Under the pieces are notes generated by a model that worked only from the letters and a program-made list of their open reading frames with translations, was not told the origin of the DNA and did not search any database. DNA of 64,000 nucleotides from JBBQXH01 sp963710975 (GTDB lineage: Bacteria > Actinomycetota > Thermoleophilia > Gaiellales > Gaiellaceae). The DNA lies in the NCBI GenBank assembly GCA_963710975.1, contig CAVQCG010000005.1:620001-684000 (forward strand), in the 5' to 3' direction. Positions 15,966-24,131 of this stretch are shown here, one piece after another. Position numbers and translations under genes: made by a program. The first letter of the stretch is position 1. Every line of letters begins with the position of its first letter.

Positions 15966-17687
15966 GTGCGGTCCATCGTCTGGATAGCTGCAGTGGCCCT
16001 CGCGGTCATCGGAATCGGATCAGGTTCTGCTCAGGTCGCCGATCCGGGCGGCGGCACCGAGGCGATCCTTCCCGGCTACTCCAAGACGCGCTTGCACGTG
16101 AAGTTCAACGAAGGGACACGGGTTCGCCTTCGCGACGGCCAGCTCGTGTCACTCGCGGGCGCCGACCTTTCCGGGCTCGACGCAGCACTCGCAACCTATC
16201 CGGTCGAGGAGATCGAACGGCTGTTCACGCGCCCCGAGGCGGCGCTCGACGCGGAACGTCTCCAGATCGAGGCGGAGACGGGCGAGCAGCTCCCGGACCT
16301 GAACCTCTACTACCGATTCGTGGTCGCCGACGCTGCGGACGGGGCAAGCCTCGTCGCCGCGCTCGTGGCGCTCCCAGTCGTCGAGGAAGCATATGCGGAG
16401 CCGCTCCCTGCGCCTCTTCCCGCCACACCCGATCTCACCGCCGAACAGCGCTATCGCGCGCCGGCCCCGGGTGGGATCGGCGCGGACGCCGTGACCGCCG
16501 TGCCGGGAGCGAAGGGTGATTCGGTAAAGGTCATCGACATCGAGTACGCATGGAGCCAAACGCACGAGGACGTCGGCAAGGCCAGGCTCGCGGGAGCGCT
16601 GATCCCGAACGGCACGCCGGTGGACCCGTTCAACAATGCCAACCACGGCACCGCGGTGATCGGCGAGCTGGTCGGCGATGACAACGGACTCGGGGTGACG
16701 GGAGTCGTTCCGAACGCCCAGCTCGGACTCGTGAACGTGAACAACCTCGAGCGGGGCTGGGATCTTGCAAACGCAGTCAGCGTCGCCACAGCCAATCTCA
16801 GTGCCGGAGACGTCATGCTGATCGAGCAGCAGGTGCCTGGCGCAAACGGCGGCTGCGGTGTCTCCCAGGTGGGGTGCGCGCCGGTCGAGTGGGTGCCCGC
16901 GATCTACGACGCCATCGTCACCGCGACGTCTGCCGGGATCGTCGTGGTGGAAGCGGCCGGGAACGGTCGCGAGAACCTGGACGGGGCGGCCTACGGGGCT
17001 CCCTTCCCGGCGGGGAGGCCCGACTCGGGTGCGATCATCGTCGGCGCCGGCGGAGCACCGGGGTGCGATCAGTACGTGGAGCCCGAGCGGTCCCGCCTGC
17101 CGTATTCGTCGTTCGGGACGCGCGTTGATCTCCACGGCTGGGGCGAGTGTGTCACGACCACCGGCTACGGGGACCTCTTCGACGGCGGTTCGCCGGACAG
17201 CCGCTACAGCGCGAGATTCTCCGGCACCTCCAGCGCGTCACCCATCGTTGCAGCAGCCGCAGCTGCACTCTCCAGCGCCTACGAGACCGCGAACCCGGGT
17301 AAGCACCTCGCGCCGGAGGACATCCGCGACGTTCTCCAGCAGACGGGGAGCCCCCAGAACCTCACTGATCCGGGCGCTCTTACCGGACGGATCGGTCCCT
17401 TCCCGAACCTCGAGGGCGCCCTCGCCTTCGTTCAGAGCACGCGCACGGTTCGGCTGACCCACCGCACCGCGGACGACTTCGGGCCTGTCTGGTCTCCCGC
17501 CGGCGACCGACTCGTCTTCTACCGGTCGGCCACTGGAAGCGGGCCCTCGATCGTCTCGGTCGACGTGTCCGGCGGGAACGAGCGCGAACTCGTCGCCTCG
17601 GTCGGCGCCGCCGGCTATCCGGCCTGGTCGCCGAACGGTCAGAAGATCGCGTTCGACAAGGCCGGGCCCGGGGAACATCTGCTGTGA
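15966..17687 (+). CDS. Secreted subtilisin-family (S8) serine protease, N-terminal intact part
   Basis: A signal peptide (residues about 5-23) and a propeptide-like region to about 160 precede a subtilase domain. The catalytic triad is Asp191 (VIDIEYAW), His227 (NHGTAV) and Ser422 (GTSSASP), with oxyanion Asn333 in AAGNG. From about residue 480 PD40 repeats begin (FGPVWSPAGDRLVFY). The frame stops at 17685-17687 in mid-propeller, and homologous sequence continues in other frames to 21030. A strong AAAGGAG ribosome-binding site precedes the GTG, 11 bases after the previous stop, so it is likely co-transcribed with the GH5-RTX gene. Confidence 0.85.
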   Translation: MRSIVWIAAVALAVIGIGSGSAQVADPGGGTEAILPGYSKTRLHVKFNEGTRVRLRDGQLVSLAGADLSGLDAALATYPVEEIERLFTRPEAALDAERLQIEAETGEQLPDLNLYYRFVVADAADGASLVAALVALPVVEEAYAEPLPAPLPATPDLTAEQRYRAPAPGGIGADAVTAVPGAKGDSVKVIDIEYAWSQTHEDVGKARLAGALIPNGTPVDPFNNANHGTAVIGELVGDDNGLGVTGVVPNAQLGLVNVNNLERGWDLANAVSVATANLSAGDVMLIEQQVPGANGGCGVSQVGCAPVEWVPAIYDAIVTATSAGIVVVEAAGNGRENLDGAAYGAPFPAGRPDSGAIIVGAGGAPGCDQYVEPERSRLPYSSFGTRVDLHGWGECVTTTGYGDLFDGGSPDSRYSARFSGTSSASPIVAAAAAALSSAYETANPGKHLAPEDIRDVLQQTGSPQNLTDPGALTGRIGPFPNLEGALAFVQSTRTVRLTHRTADDFGPVWSPAGDRLVFYRSATGSGPSIVSVDVSGGNERELVASVGAAGYPAWSPNGQKIAFDKAGPGEHLL

Positions 17688-20040
17688 GCTGTGGCTCATG
17701 AACAGCGACGGCTCGGGGCAGTCGTTCCTTACCGCGGGCAGGCTGCCGAGCTGGGCCCCAGACAGCGAACACGTCGCATTCGACCGGCCCGCATCCCCGG
17801 ACAACGTGATGACGATCAAGATCGATGGAAGCGAGGAGACGACGCTCAGCGGCGCCGGCATCTTCGCGAAGCTGGTCCTCGTCAGGCGTCATCGCGTTCG
17901 AGGAGTACTACGACAGCATCGTCATCGGAGGCATCACGGTGGCACGAGGAGACTGCCCGTGCGCCTGGTCGCCGGACGGCTCGAGGCTGCTGTTCACGAG
18001 CTACTTCGGAGCGGTCGGAAACAACAATGACCTCTTCATCATCAACGCGGACGGAACCGGCCTGACGAACCTGACCAACTCCCCGTTCAACGAGTTCGCT
18101 ACCGGGACGCAGACCGGAGCCTGGTCTGCGGACGGAACACGGATCCTCTTCACGAGCGACGTCGACGGTGACTACGAGCTCTACTCGATGGACTCGTCGG
18201 ACGGCGGGAACGTCGCCCAGCTCACCCACAACGCGGTCGCCGACTACCCCGGCGGGTTCTCGCCGACGGCCAGTCGATCGCGTTCTACTCCTACCGCTGC
18301 GGGAACCAGGCTGACATCTTCCTCATGGCTGCGACTGGCGAGGCCAGCGGTGCGTGCCCGTCCGACACGCTCGCGCCGAGCATCGACTCGCCTCGCCGCA
18401 GGAGGGGTACGTCTACATGGTCGGAGAGGAGGCCTTCGCCACATACAGCTGCGCGGACGACCTCGACGGGCTCGGACTCGTCTCGTGCACGGGCAACGTC
18501 CCGGTGAGCGCACCGATCGACACCGGAACGGCGGGAGACAAGACGTTCACGGTGACGGCGATCGACGCCGCCGGAAACGAGCACAGCGTCCAGCGCGCCT
18601 ACCGCGTCGTCGACACGCTCTCGCGCGTCACAGACCGATTGGCTGGGGCTTACTGCGGCAGGATCTCGCCGGACGGCACGAGGATCGCTTTCGTGGACGC
18701 ATCGACGGGACAATCCACGTCGCGAACCGCGACGGTAACGGCGAGCCAGGAGGTCGCAGCCGTGCAGCTCGGACGGACCCCCGTGCCCGCAGTGGTCCCG
18801 AACTCGTCGAGACTTCTGTTCGTCAGCTCTGCCGATGGGGACGGGGAGATCTACACGGCGGGTGCCACCCAGGGAGCGTGACGAATCTGACGAACCATCC
18901 GGGCCCCGACTTCCTGCCTGCCTGGTCGCCCAACAGTCAGGAGATCTACTTCGTCACGATGCGCGACGCGCGCCGTCGTCGTTCTACCGAGACACCGAGC
19001 TCTACGTGATGGACGCGGACGGCAGCAATCAAACTCGCTTGACGACGACCCGAATTTCTACGAATCGTCGTTCTCTGTTTCGCCGGACGGGACAGCAGAT
19101 TGCTGTCGTGAGCTTCATTTGCTACAGACGAGCCGGCCCGGCCCGATCGGGTATCGCGCTTGTCGATACGACGACGGGTTCGGTGTCACCTCTCGTGATC
19201 GATTCGACCGCATTGTCGCCTCGCTGGTCGCCGGATGGACAGAAGATCGCTTCAGTCTCGACCCGACGCCGGGCGTCGACCCGCATCTGAACGTGGTCGA
19301 CGCGACGGCTCGAACCGGTCGATGTGAGTCAGAGATTCGCAGACAGCAGTACGCGTGGGCGCCCGACTCCTCCCGCCTCGCGTTCGCGAGCTTCGATCCT
19401 ACGACGAGTGAGTACGAGATCTACACCGTCGACCGGACGGCGGCACGCTCACGAACGTCACCGACGACACGGTTCAGAACTACGATCCGTCGTGGGATCC
19501 GGGCGGTACCGGCGTGCTCTTCCAGAGCGACCGCGACAACGTTCAGAGCGACCTTTACTTCCTCGAGCTACCCGACGGCGAGGGCGGCGGGCCAGACGAC
19601 ACGACGCCGCCGACGATCACGATCACGACCCCCGGGGACGGTGCGATCTTCGAGGCCGGGGAGTCCGTGCTCGCCGACTTCGCCTGTTCCGACGGGTCCG
19701 GGGGCTCGGGAATCGTCCGCTGCGAGGAGATCTCCGGAATCGAGAACGGCGACCCGCTGACAACCTTCTACCTCGATGACTTCGTCGTGACCGTCGTCGC
19801 GGAGGACGGCGCTGGAAACGTTGCGACGCTGAGCCATGCCTACACCGTCGTGGAAGAGGTCGTCGCGGAGACGCTCACAGGGCCCGGAACCGTTTCGACC
19901 GACACGGAGCTGGACGGCGCCTCACCCGCCGATCCGGTCGAGACGTCGGTTACGACTCCCACGGGGGTGACGTCACGATCGCCGAGGCGTGGGCTCCGTT
20001 CGGGCCACCGCCGACCGGGTACTCGTTCCTCACTGAATCC
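17688..20040 (+). pseudogene. Frameshifted middle of the subtilase protein: PD40 propeller and Ig-like repeats
   Basis: Recognisable protein hops between all three plus-strand frames about every 250 bases. Pieces include PSWAPDSEHVAFDRP (frame 1), CAWSPDGSRLLFTSYF (frame 2), an Ig-like repeat with AFATYSCADDLDGLG (frame 0), PDFLPAWSPNSQEIYF (frame 2), YAWAPDSSRLAFASFD (frame 0) and a second Ig-like repeat beginning TITITTPGDGAIFEAGES (frame 2). The motifs themselves are well preserved, so the breaks are recent or artefactual. I count about ten, far denser than anywhere else in the window. Confidence 0.65.
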
Positions 20041-21030
20041 GTGCGGATCGAGGCGCCGGCGGCAACACCCGCGAATCCCCTCGTGGTGGTCTTTTGGATC
20101 GACGCGACAGATGTTCCGTTCGGCGAGGACGAGACGACAATCCAGGTGGCACGCAACGGAGTCGTCGTCCCGGACTGCCCGGGTCAGTCCCAGGCGATTC
20201 CCGACGACCCGTGCGTGAGCGACCGGACCGTCGACGGCGATGACCTCGTCCTGACCGTGCTGACCTCGCTTGCGAGCATCTGGGACCTCCTGACGCCAGT
20301 CGATGCACCGGCCCCGTGCGCCGGCCAGCCGCCGGCAGGGGCGATCGTCGGCACAAACGGCAACAACACGCTCAAGGGAACGAGCGGCAACGACGTCATC
20401 TTCGGCCTCGGTGGCAGCGACACGATCGACGGGAAGGGCGGCGACGACACCATCTGCGCCGGAGACGGAACCGACACCGTGAGCGGCGGTGACGGCAACG
20501 ACCGCATCGACACCGGTGCGGGCAACGACAAGGCCGACGGCAACGCCGGCAACGACACGATCGACGGCCAGGCCGGCAACGACACCCTCGCCGGCGGCGC
20601 CGGCGACGACACCGTCAACGGCGGCGACGGCAACGACACGGTCAACGGGAACGACGGCACCGACACCCTCACCGGCGGAAACAACGACGACATCATCAGC
20701 GGCGGCATCGGCAACGACACCATCGACACCGGCGCCGGAATCGACAAGGCGGAGGGCAACGCCGGCAACGACACGATCGACGGCCTCGCCGGCAACGACA
20801 CCCTCACAGGTGGTGCGGGCGACGACACCCTGAACGGCGGCGACGGCAACGACAAACTCGAAGGCAACGACGGCACCGACACCCTCCGCGGAGGCAACAA
20901 CGACGACGACCTCAAGGGCGGAGCCGGCAACGACACCCTCGACGGCGGCCCCGGCACCGACAAACTCAACGGCGAATCCGGCACAGACACCTGCACCACA
21001 GGAGAAACCAAGAAGAGCTGCGAGGCCTGA
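20041..21030 (+). CDS. C-terminal RTX calcium-binding module of the subtilase protein
   Basis: An open frame without a signal peptide that continues the subtilase protein: a short strand-rich domain (NPLVVVFWIDATDVPFG), a linker, then RTX nonapeptides ending CTTGETKKSCEA. Since it has no export signal of its own, it is more likely the C terminus of the gene starting at 15966 than a separate gene. If repaired, the full protein would be about 1,690 residues: protease, propeller, Ig-like repeats, RTX. The GTG at 20041 is only the first in-frame start codon. Confidence 0.7.
   Translation: MRIEAPAATPANPLVVVFWIDATDVPFGEDETTIQVARNGVVVPDCPGQSQAIPDDPCVSDRTVDGDDLVLTVLTSLASIWDLLTPVDAPAPCAGQPPAGAIVGTNGNNTLKGTSGNDVIFGLGGSDTIDGKGGDDTICAGDGTDTVSGGDGNDRIDTGAGNDKADGNAGNDTIDGQAGNDTLAGGAGDDTVNGGDGNDTVNGNDGTDTLTGGNNDDIISGGIGNDTIDTGAGIDKAEGNAGNDTIDGLAGNDTLTGGAGDDTLNGGDGNDKLEGNDGTDTLRGGNNDDDLKGGAGNDTLDGGPGTDKLNGESGTDTCTTGETKKSCEA
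20331..21030 (+). repeat. RTX module copy B (700 bp)
   Basis: Gap-free counterpart of 15255-15954, 5,076 bases downstream in the same orientation. The near identity extends to the stop codon and ends there, since the sequences beyond the two stops differ. Confidence 0.85.
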
Positions 21031-21050
21031 CTCAAGCCTCACTTGCTGGG

Positions 21051-21056
21051 TACAGT
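21051..21056 (+). promoter_or_regulatory. -10 box (TACAGT) of mutY
   Basis: TACAGT, preceded by TGGG as in extended -10 promoters, ends 7 bases before the mutY ATG. Transcription would begin within a base or so of the start codon. The upstream RTX stop is at 21030, so the box is intergenic. Confidence 0.45.
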
Positions 21057-21063
21057 CGCGAGG

Positions 21064-21783
21064 ATGGAGCAAGCCCTCCTCGCCTGGTTCGAGACGAACG
21101 GTCGGCACGATCTCCCTTGGCGCTTGACGCGCGACCCCTACGCCGTCCTCGTCAGCGAGATCATGCTCCAGCAGACCCAGGTGTCGCGAGTAATCCCGCG
21201 CTACCTGGCGTGGCTCGACCGCTGGCCAACGATCGAATCGCTCGCCGCTGCCGCGATGGCTGATGTGATCCGTGAGTGGCAGGGTCTTGGCTACAACCGG
21301 CGCGCTGTCAGTCTCCATCGCGCGGCGCAACGGGTAGCAGCGCACGGATGGCCCGAGGATTTGACCGAATTGCCAGGGGTCGGTCGCTACACCGCGGATG
21401 CCGTCAGGCGCTTCGCACACGGGGAGGCCGTACTTCCGGTCGACGTGAACATCCGACGGGTCCTCGAACGCTCGGGGGGAGTGTTCGGCCACGAGAGTGC
21501 CGCCGCACTCATGGATCTCGGCGCGACCGTGTGCCTCGCGCGAGTCCCCCGCTGTGACGAGTGTCCGCTCGCCGCCGCGTGCCCGTCACGCGGCCGACGG
21601 TTCGGGCCTGCCCGCAAGCAGGGGCCGTTCGAGGGCTCGTTTCGCCAGCGACGAGCGAGGGCTCTCCGGCGGGTCGCGGCGAGCCCGGTAGCGGCGACAG
21701 ACCTCGACGATCAGGCGGTCGTTGCGCTGGTCCGCGACGGACTCGTCGAAGTCGACCAGGGCGTTGTTCGCCTCCCCGCCTGA
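21064..21783 (+). CDS. mutY: A/G-specific adenine DNA glycosylase MutY, short form
   Basis: A 239-residue helix-hairpin-helix glycosylase that removes adenine mispaired with 8-oxoguanine. Catalytic Glu32 lies in SEIMLQQTQ and Asp127 in PVDVNIRR; the hairpin is LPGVGRYTADAV. The 4Fe-4S cysteines are Cys157, 164, 167 and 173 (C-x6-C-x2-C-x5-C). The C-terminal NUDIX-like 8-oxoG recognition domain of full-length MutY (about 350 residues) is absent and replaced by a short winged-helix-like tail, as in several actinobacterial MutY proteins. The ATG at 21064 is chosen over an upstream TTG. It ends immediately next to convergent vapC. Confidence 0.88.
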   Translation: MEQALLAWFETNGRHDLPWRLTRDPYAVLVSEIMLQQTQVSRVIPRYLAWLDRWPTIESLAAAAMADVIREWQGLGYNRRAVSLHRAAQRVAAHGWPEDLTELPGVGRYTADAVRRFAHGEAVLPVDVNIRRVLERSGGVFGHESAAALMDLGATVCLARVPRCDECPLAAACPSRGRRFGPARKQGPFEGSFRQRRARALRRVAASPVAATDLDDQAVVALVRDGLVEVDQGVVRLPA

Positions 21784-22194
21784 TTACGCGGGTGTCGGGT
21801 CGATGACCTCGAGGCCCGCGAAGTAAGAGCGGTAGAATCCGCGATCCCTCGTCAGGAGGCGCTCTGCCCGAATCATCGCGTGCGCACCGACCAGGAAGTC
21901 CGCCACTACGCGATCTCGTTTACCTCCGCGCGCCCGGTAGCCGGACCAGGCCGACCCGGCGGCGAGTGCCGTCTCCTCATCGCATGCGCTGAACTCAACC
22001 TGGATCGTTCGAAACGCCGATACGGCCGCAGCCTGGTCGGGGAAGAAGCTAGCCGTCTCGGCCCAGACGATCTCGCAGGCGATGACCTGGCCTTCGCGGA
22101 GACAGCCGCGCAACGCTGCTTGCGATGGGCGGCCGAATGACTCGTCAGCGCCGAAGAGGTCGAGCAGGACGTTCGTATCGACGGCTGTGATCAC
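21784..22194 (-). CDS. vapC: PIN-domain toxin (VapC-like)
   Basis: A 136-residue PIN-domain protein, a probable Mg-dependent RNase toxin. The first catalytic Asp is in TAVDTNVLLDLF, Glu46 in WAETASFF, and later acidic positions are in DRVVADFLVGAHA and LLTRDRGFY. Its ATG overlaps the antitoxin stop by four bases, the standard toxin-antitoxin arrangement. Family members usually cleave tRNA or rRNA; the target is unknown here. Confidence 0.87.
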   Translation of the reverse strand: MITAVDTNVLLDLFGADESFGRPSQAALRGCLREGQVIACEIVWAETASFFPDQAAAVSAFRTIQVEFSACDEETALAAGSAWSGYRARGGKRDRVVADFLVGAHAMIRAERLLTRDRGFYRSYFAGLEVIDPTPA

Positions 22195-22421
22195 AGAGCG
22201 TCGGCTTCACCACGCAGACGCTGGAGCAACTCGTCCGTCGTCGCTTCGAGCCGCAAGATCCCGTGCACTCGCTCGAGGGCGTCCTCCGTCGGGGTCTTCG
22301 TTGCAACGAGCCGACCCTGCTCCTCGAAGAACTCGAGCGCCTGTCCAGGCCGAATACCGAGCCGCTCGCGTAGCCGCTTCGGAATCGTCACTTGCCCTTT
22401 CTCAGACACAATGGATTTCAT
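22191..22421 (-). CDS. vapB: AbrB/MazE-type antitoxin (VapB-like)
   Basis: A 76-residue protein with an N-terminal SpoVT-AbrB swapped-hairpin DNA-binding domain (MKSIVSEKGQVTIPKRLRER) and an acidic, helical C terminus suited to wrapping the toxin. It should neutralise the downstream PIN toxin and repress its own promoter; an 18-bp palindrome overlapping the -10 box directly upstream is the likely operator. The start codon coincides with the predicted transcription start. Confidence 0.88.
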   Translation of the reverse strand: MKSIVSEKGQVTIPKRLRERLGIRPGQALEFFEEQGRLVATKTPTEDALERVHGILRLEATTDELLQRLRGEADAL

Positions 22422-22427
22422 ACTGAA

Positions 22428-22456
22428 ATAGTACGAATTCCTACTAGACTAGTCAA
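22428..22456 (-). promoter_or_regulatory. vapBC promoter and operator, leaderless
   Basis: On the minus strand TTGACT (22451-22456) and TACTAT (22428-22433) are separated by exactly 17 bases, a near-consensus housekeeping promoter. Six bases separate the -10 box from the vapB ATG, so the transcription start falls on its A. The near-perfect palindrome TAGTASGAATTCSTACTA (22429-22446) covers the -10 box and the spacer: a well-placed autorepression operator for the AbrB-type antitoxin. Confidence 0.75.
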
Positions 22457-22502
22457 GCCGATGCCACTCGCGGGGGCCACACGACGTGGCGCAGATTGCC
22501 AA

Positions 22503-22531
22503 TTGAATCGGCTCACAGTTCCTCCTAGGAT
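22503..22531 (+). promoter_or_regulatory. Promoter of the lipoprotein gene
   Basis: TTGAAT (22503-22508) and TAGGAT (22526-22531) are separated by 17 bases, upstream of a roughly 30-base leader carrying the AAAGGAG ribosome-binding site. Confidence 0.5.
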
Positions 22532-22569
22532 CAGTTGGAGGAACTCTGCGGCACGTGAAAGGAGACTCC

Positions 22570-23370
22570 GTGAGCGTCGTCCGACCGACCCGACGCGCCA
22601 CGCTGACGATCCTCGCGATCGTCGTTGCCATCACGGCCGGCGCGTGTGGAGGTGGCGACAGCACCTCCGCCGAGCCCGCCGCAACCGCGGCCTCCACCAC
22701 GCAGGCGACGCAGCCGGCCGCGACCACCGCGCCGAGCGGGACCACCGCGCCCGAAGAAGCGACGACGGCGACCGATACCGAGCCGTTGACGTTCACGTCA
22801 AGCCAGTTCGCGCCGACCATCGGGATCGCGATCGGTGAGTCGGCGATCGGGCAAGGCTCATTCACCTACAGCCCGTTTGACACCCGGGACACCTACGGCT
22901 TCGCGATTCCAGCAGGTCCGACCGAAAGCGGCAGTCCCAGCTTTGTGTCGTTCCTCAACGACCGACCCCTGCGGCTCTCGCCCTCATCGAGGCACAAGCT
23001 CGAGTGGTCAGTCGATACTGGCCCCGGGACAGATGTCCTCGCATCCTGGATTCACGACCACCCGCGCCTGAAGACAACGGAGCCCGAGCCGGTCACCGTC
23101 GCCGGTATCGAAGGCAAGCAGTTCGACGCGGTTCTCCGCCAAGGGAAGGGCTACACGCATCCAGACTGCGGACCATCACCGAGTTGCGTCCTGCTCCTCG
23201 GCTTCGAGGACGGCAGCACGTACTACTACCCCGAAGAGAACAAGCTTCGCGTCATCTCGCTCGACGTTGGCGGCGAGCCCGTCGTGATCCTCATTGAGGC
23301 ACCGAAAGAGAGATTCGACGCGTTCGCGAAGGACGCCTCGGATGTCCTCGACCACACGACGATCGGCTGA
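22570..23370 (+). CDS. Putative lipoprotein of unknown function
   Basis: A 266-residue secreted protein. A hydrophobic signal (residues about 11-25) ends in a lipobox-like TAGAC with Cys as the lipidated residue, followed by a Thr/Ala-rich linker (residues about 30-70) typical of actinobacterial lipoproteins. The rest is a beta-rich domain with a Cys-containing HPDCGPSPSC segment. The second GTG (22570) is preferred over 22555 because AAAGGAG lies five bases before it. It lies between two toxin-antitoxin modules and converges on the second. No enzyme motif is visible. Confidence 0.72.
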   Translation: MSVVRPTRRATLTILAIVVAITAGACGGGDSTSAEPAATAASTTQATQPAATTAPSGTTAPEEATTATDTEPLTFTSSQFAPTIGIAIGESAIGQGSFTYSPFDTRDTYGFAIPAGPTESGSPSFVSFLNDRPLRLSPSSRHKLEWSVDTGPGTDVLASWIHDHPRLKTTEPEPVTVAGIEGKQFDAVLRQGKGYTHPDCGPSPSCVLLLGFEDGSTYYYPEENKLRVISLDVGGEPVVILIEAPKERFDAFAKDASDVLDHTTIG

Positions 23371-23375
23371 GTCAG

Positions 23376-23789
23376 TCAGGCAGAAGCACGAGCGCCGGGA
23401 CATGGCTCGGCCTGACGACACCGAAGTGCGCGCCGGTCGAGCGTTGCGAGCTTCGTCTCTCCCAGACGTTCGACGAGCGCCACGATGCTCGCGTCGACGA
23501 CGCCCAGCGCCAGGTCGGCGTACGACTCCTGAAGCGCCCGGCACCGCGCGAGGTCTGAGCGCGTGATCGGCTCGACGCGGTACGCCCCGGCAATCACGTC
23601 GTCGAGAAAGGCCAGCCAGGCGCCGAGATCCAGGCGGCGCTCACACCAGTAGTCCAGCTCGCCGAGCACGAGCTCGGGTACGACCAGATCCTCCCGCGCC
23701 TCACCGATGAGCGTCGCACAGCGACCGTGGTCGGTGTCCGCGCGATCGATGGCGGCGAGCAACGGGCCCGTATCGAGAACGAGTGCCAC
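23376..23789 (-). CDS. PIN-domain toxin of a second toxin-antitoxin module
   Basis: A 137-residue PIN protein starting at a GTG (LVLDTGPLLAAID, with the first catalytic Asp). Further acidic positions are VLGELDYW, GVVDASIVAL and LATLDRRAL. It is unrelated in detail to the PIN protein at 21784 and is paired with a ribbon-helix-helix antitoxin ending six bases upstream. Probable RNase toxin; target unknown. Confidence 0.82.
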   Translation of the reverse strand: MALVLDTGPLLAAIDRADTDHGRCATLIGEAREDLVVPELVLGELDYWCERRLDLGAWLAFLDDVIAGAYRVEPITRSDLARCRALQESYADLALGVVDASIVALVERLGETKLATLDRRALRCRQAEPCPGARASA

Positions 23790-23794
23790 CTGCC

Positions 23795-24028
23795 CTACGC
23801 AGGCGGCCGTGCTACCGGTTCGCCGGTCAACTCGGACGCCGATCGCCCATCGGTCGAGCTGGCAAGGCCGAGGCGAGGCTTCCGCCGGTTGCGAAGCGCC
23901 GCAGCCTTCTCGTCGACCGCCTCGGAGACGACGGCTTTCAGGGGCACCCCACGACGCTCGGCTTCGGCGCGCAACGTTGCGAGCGACTCGGCACCAAGCG
24001 TTACAGTGGTGCGTCGCATCTGATGCAT
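23795..24028 (-). CDS. Ribbon-helix-helix antitoxin
   Basis: A 77-residue protein with an N-terminal ribbon-helix-helix fold: the DNA-contacting strand RRTTVTL, then helices LATLRAEAERRG and PLKAVVSEAVDEKAA. The polar C terminus would bind the PIN toxin. Starts at 24028 or 24019 are both possible; the first has a TAGCAT -10 box eight bases upstream. It is expected to autoregulate. Confidence 0.75.
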   Translation of the reverse strand: MHQMRRTTVTLGAESLATLRAEAERRGVPLKAVVSEAVDEKAAALRNRRKPRLGLASSTDGRSASELTGEPVARPPA

Positions 24029-24036
24029 GATGATCG

Positions 24037-24042
24037 ATGCTA
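24037..24042 (-). promoter_or_regulatory. -10 box (TAGCAT) of the RHH/PIN module
   Basis: Minus-strand TAGCAT ends eight bases before the ATG at 24028, again placing transcription initiation at or within two bases of the start codon. No clear -35 is seen. Confidence 0.4.
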
Positions 24043-24131
24043 GCAGCTCTTCTGCATGGGACGGGGGCCGCTAGCAGCGTTATGACCCCGAATTCAGCCG
24101 GCCGTAACATTCGTGGAGTTGAATTTGAGAC

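Noticed and set aside
15255..21030. CRISPR-like or satellite array in the RTX regions
   Set aside because: The short periodic repeats are coding nonapeptides in frame with no unique spacers, leader or cas genes.
19840..21492. 550-residue minus-strand ORF across the RTX repeat and mutY
   Set aside because: It is antisense to two real genes and consists of Val/Ala/Gly repeats mirroring the RTX codons.
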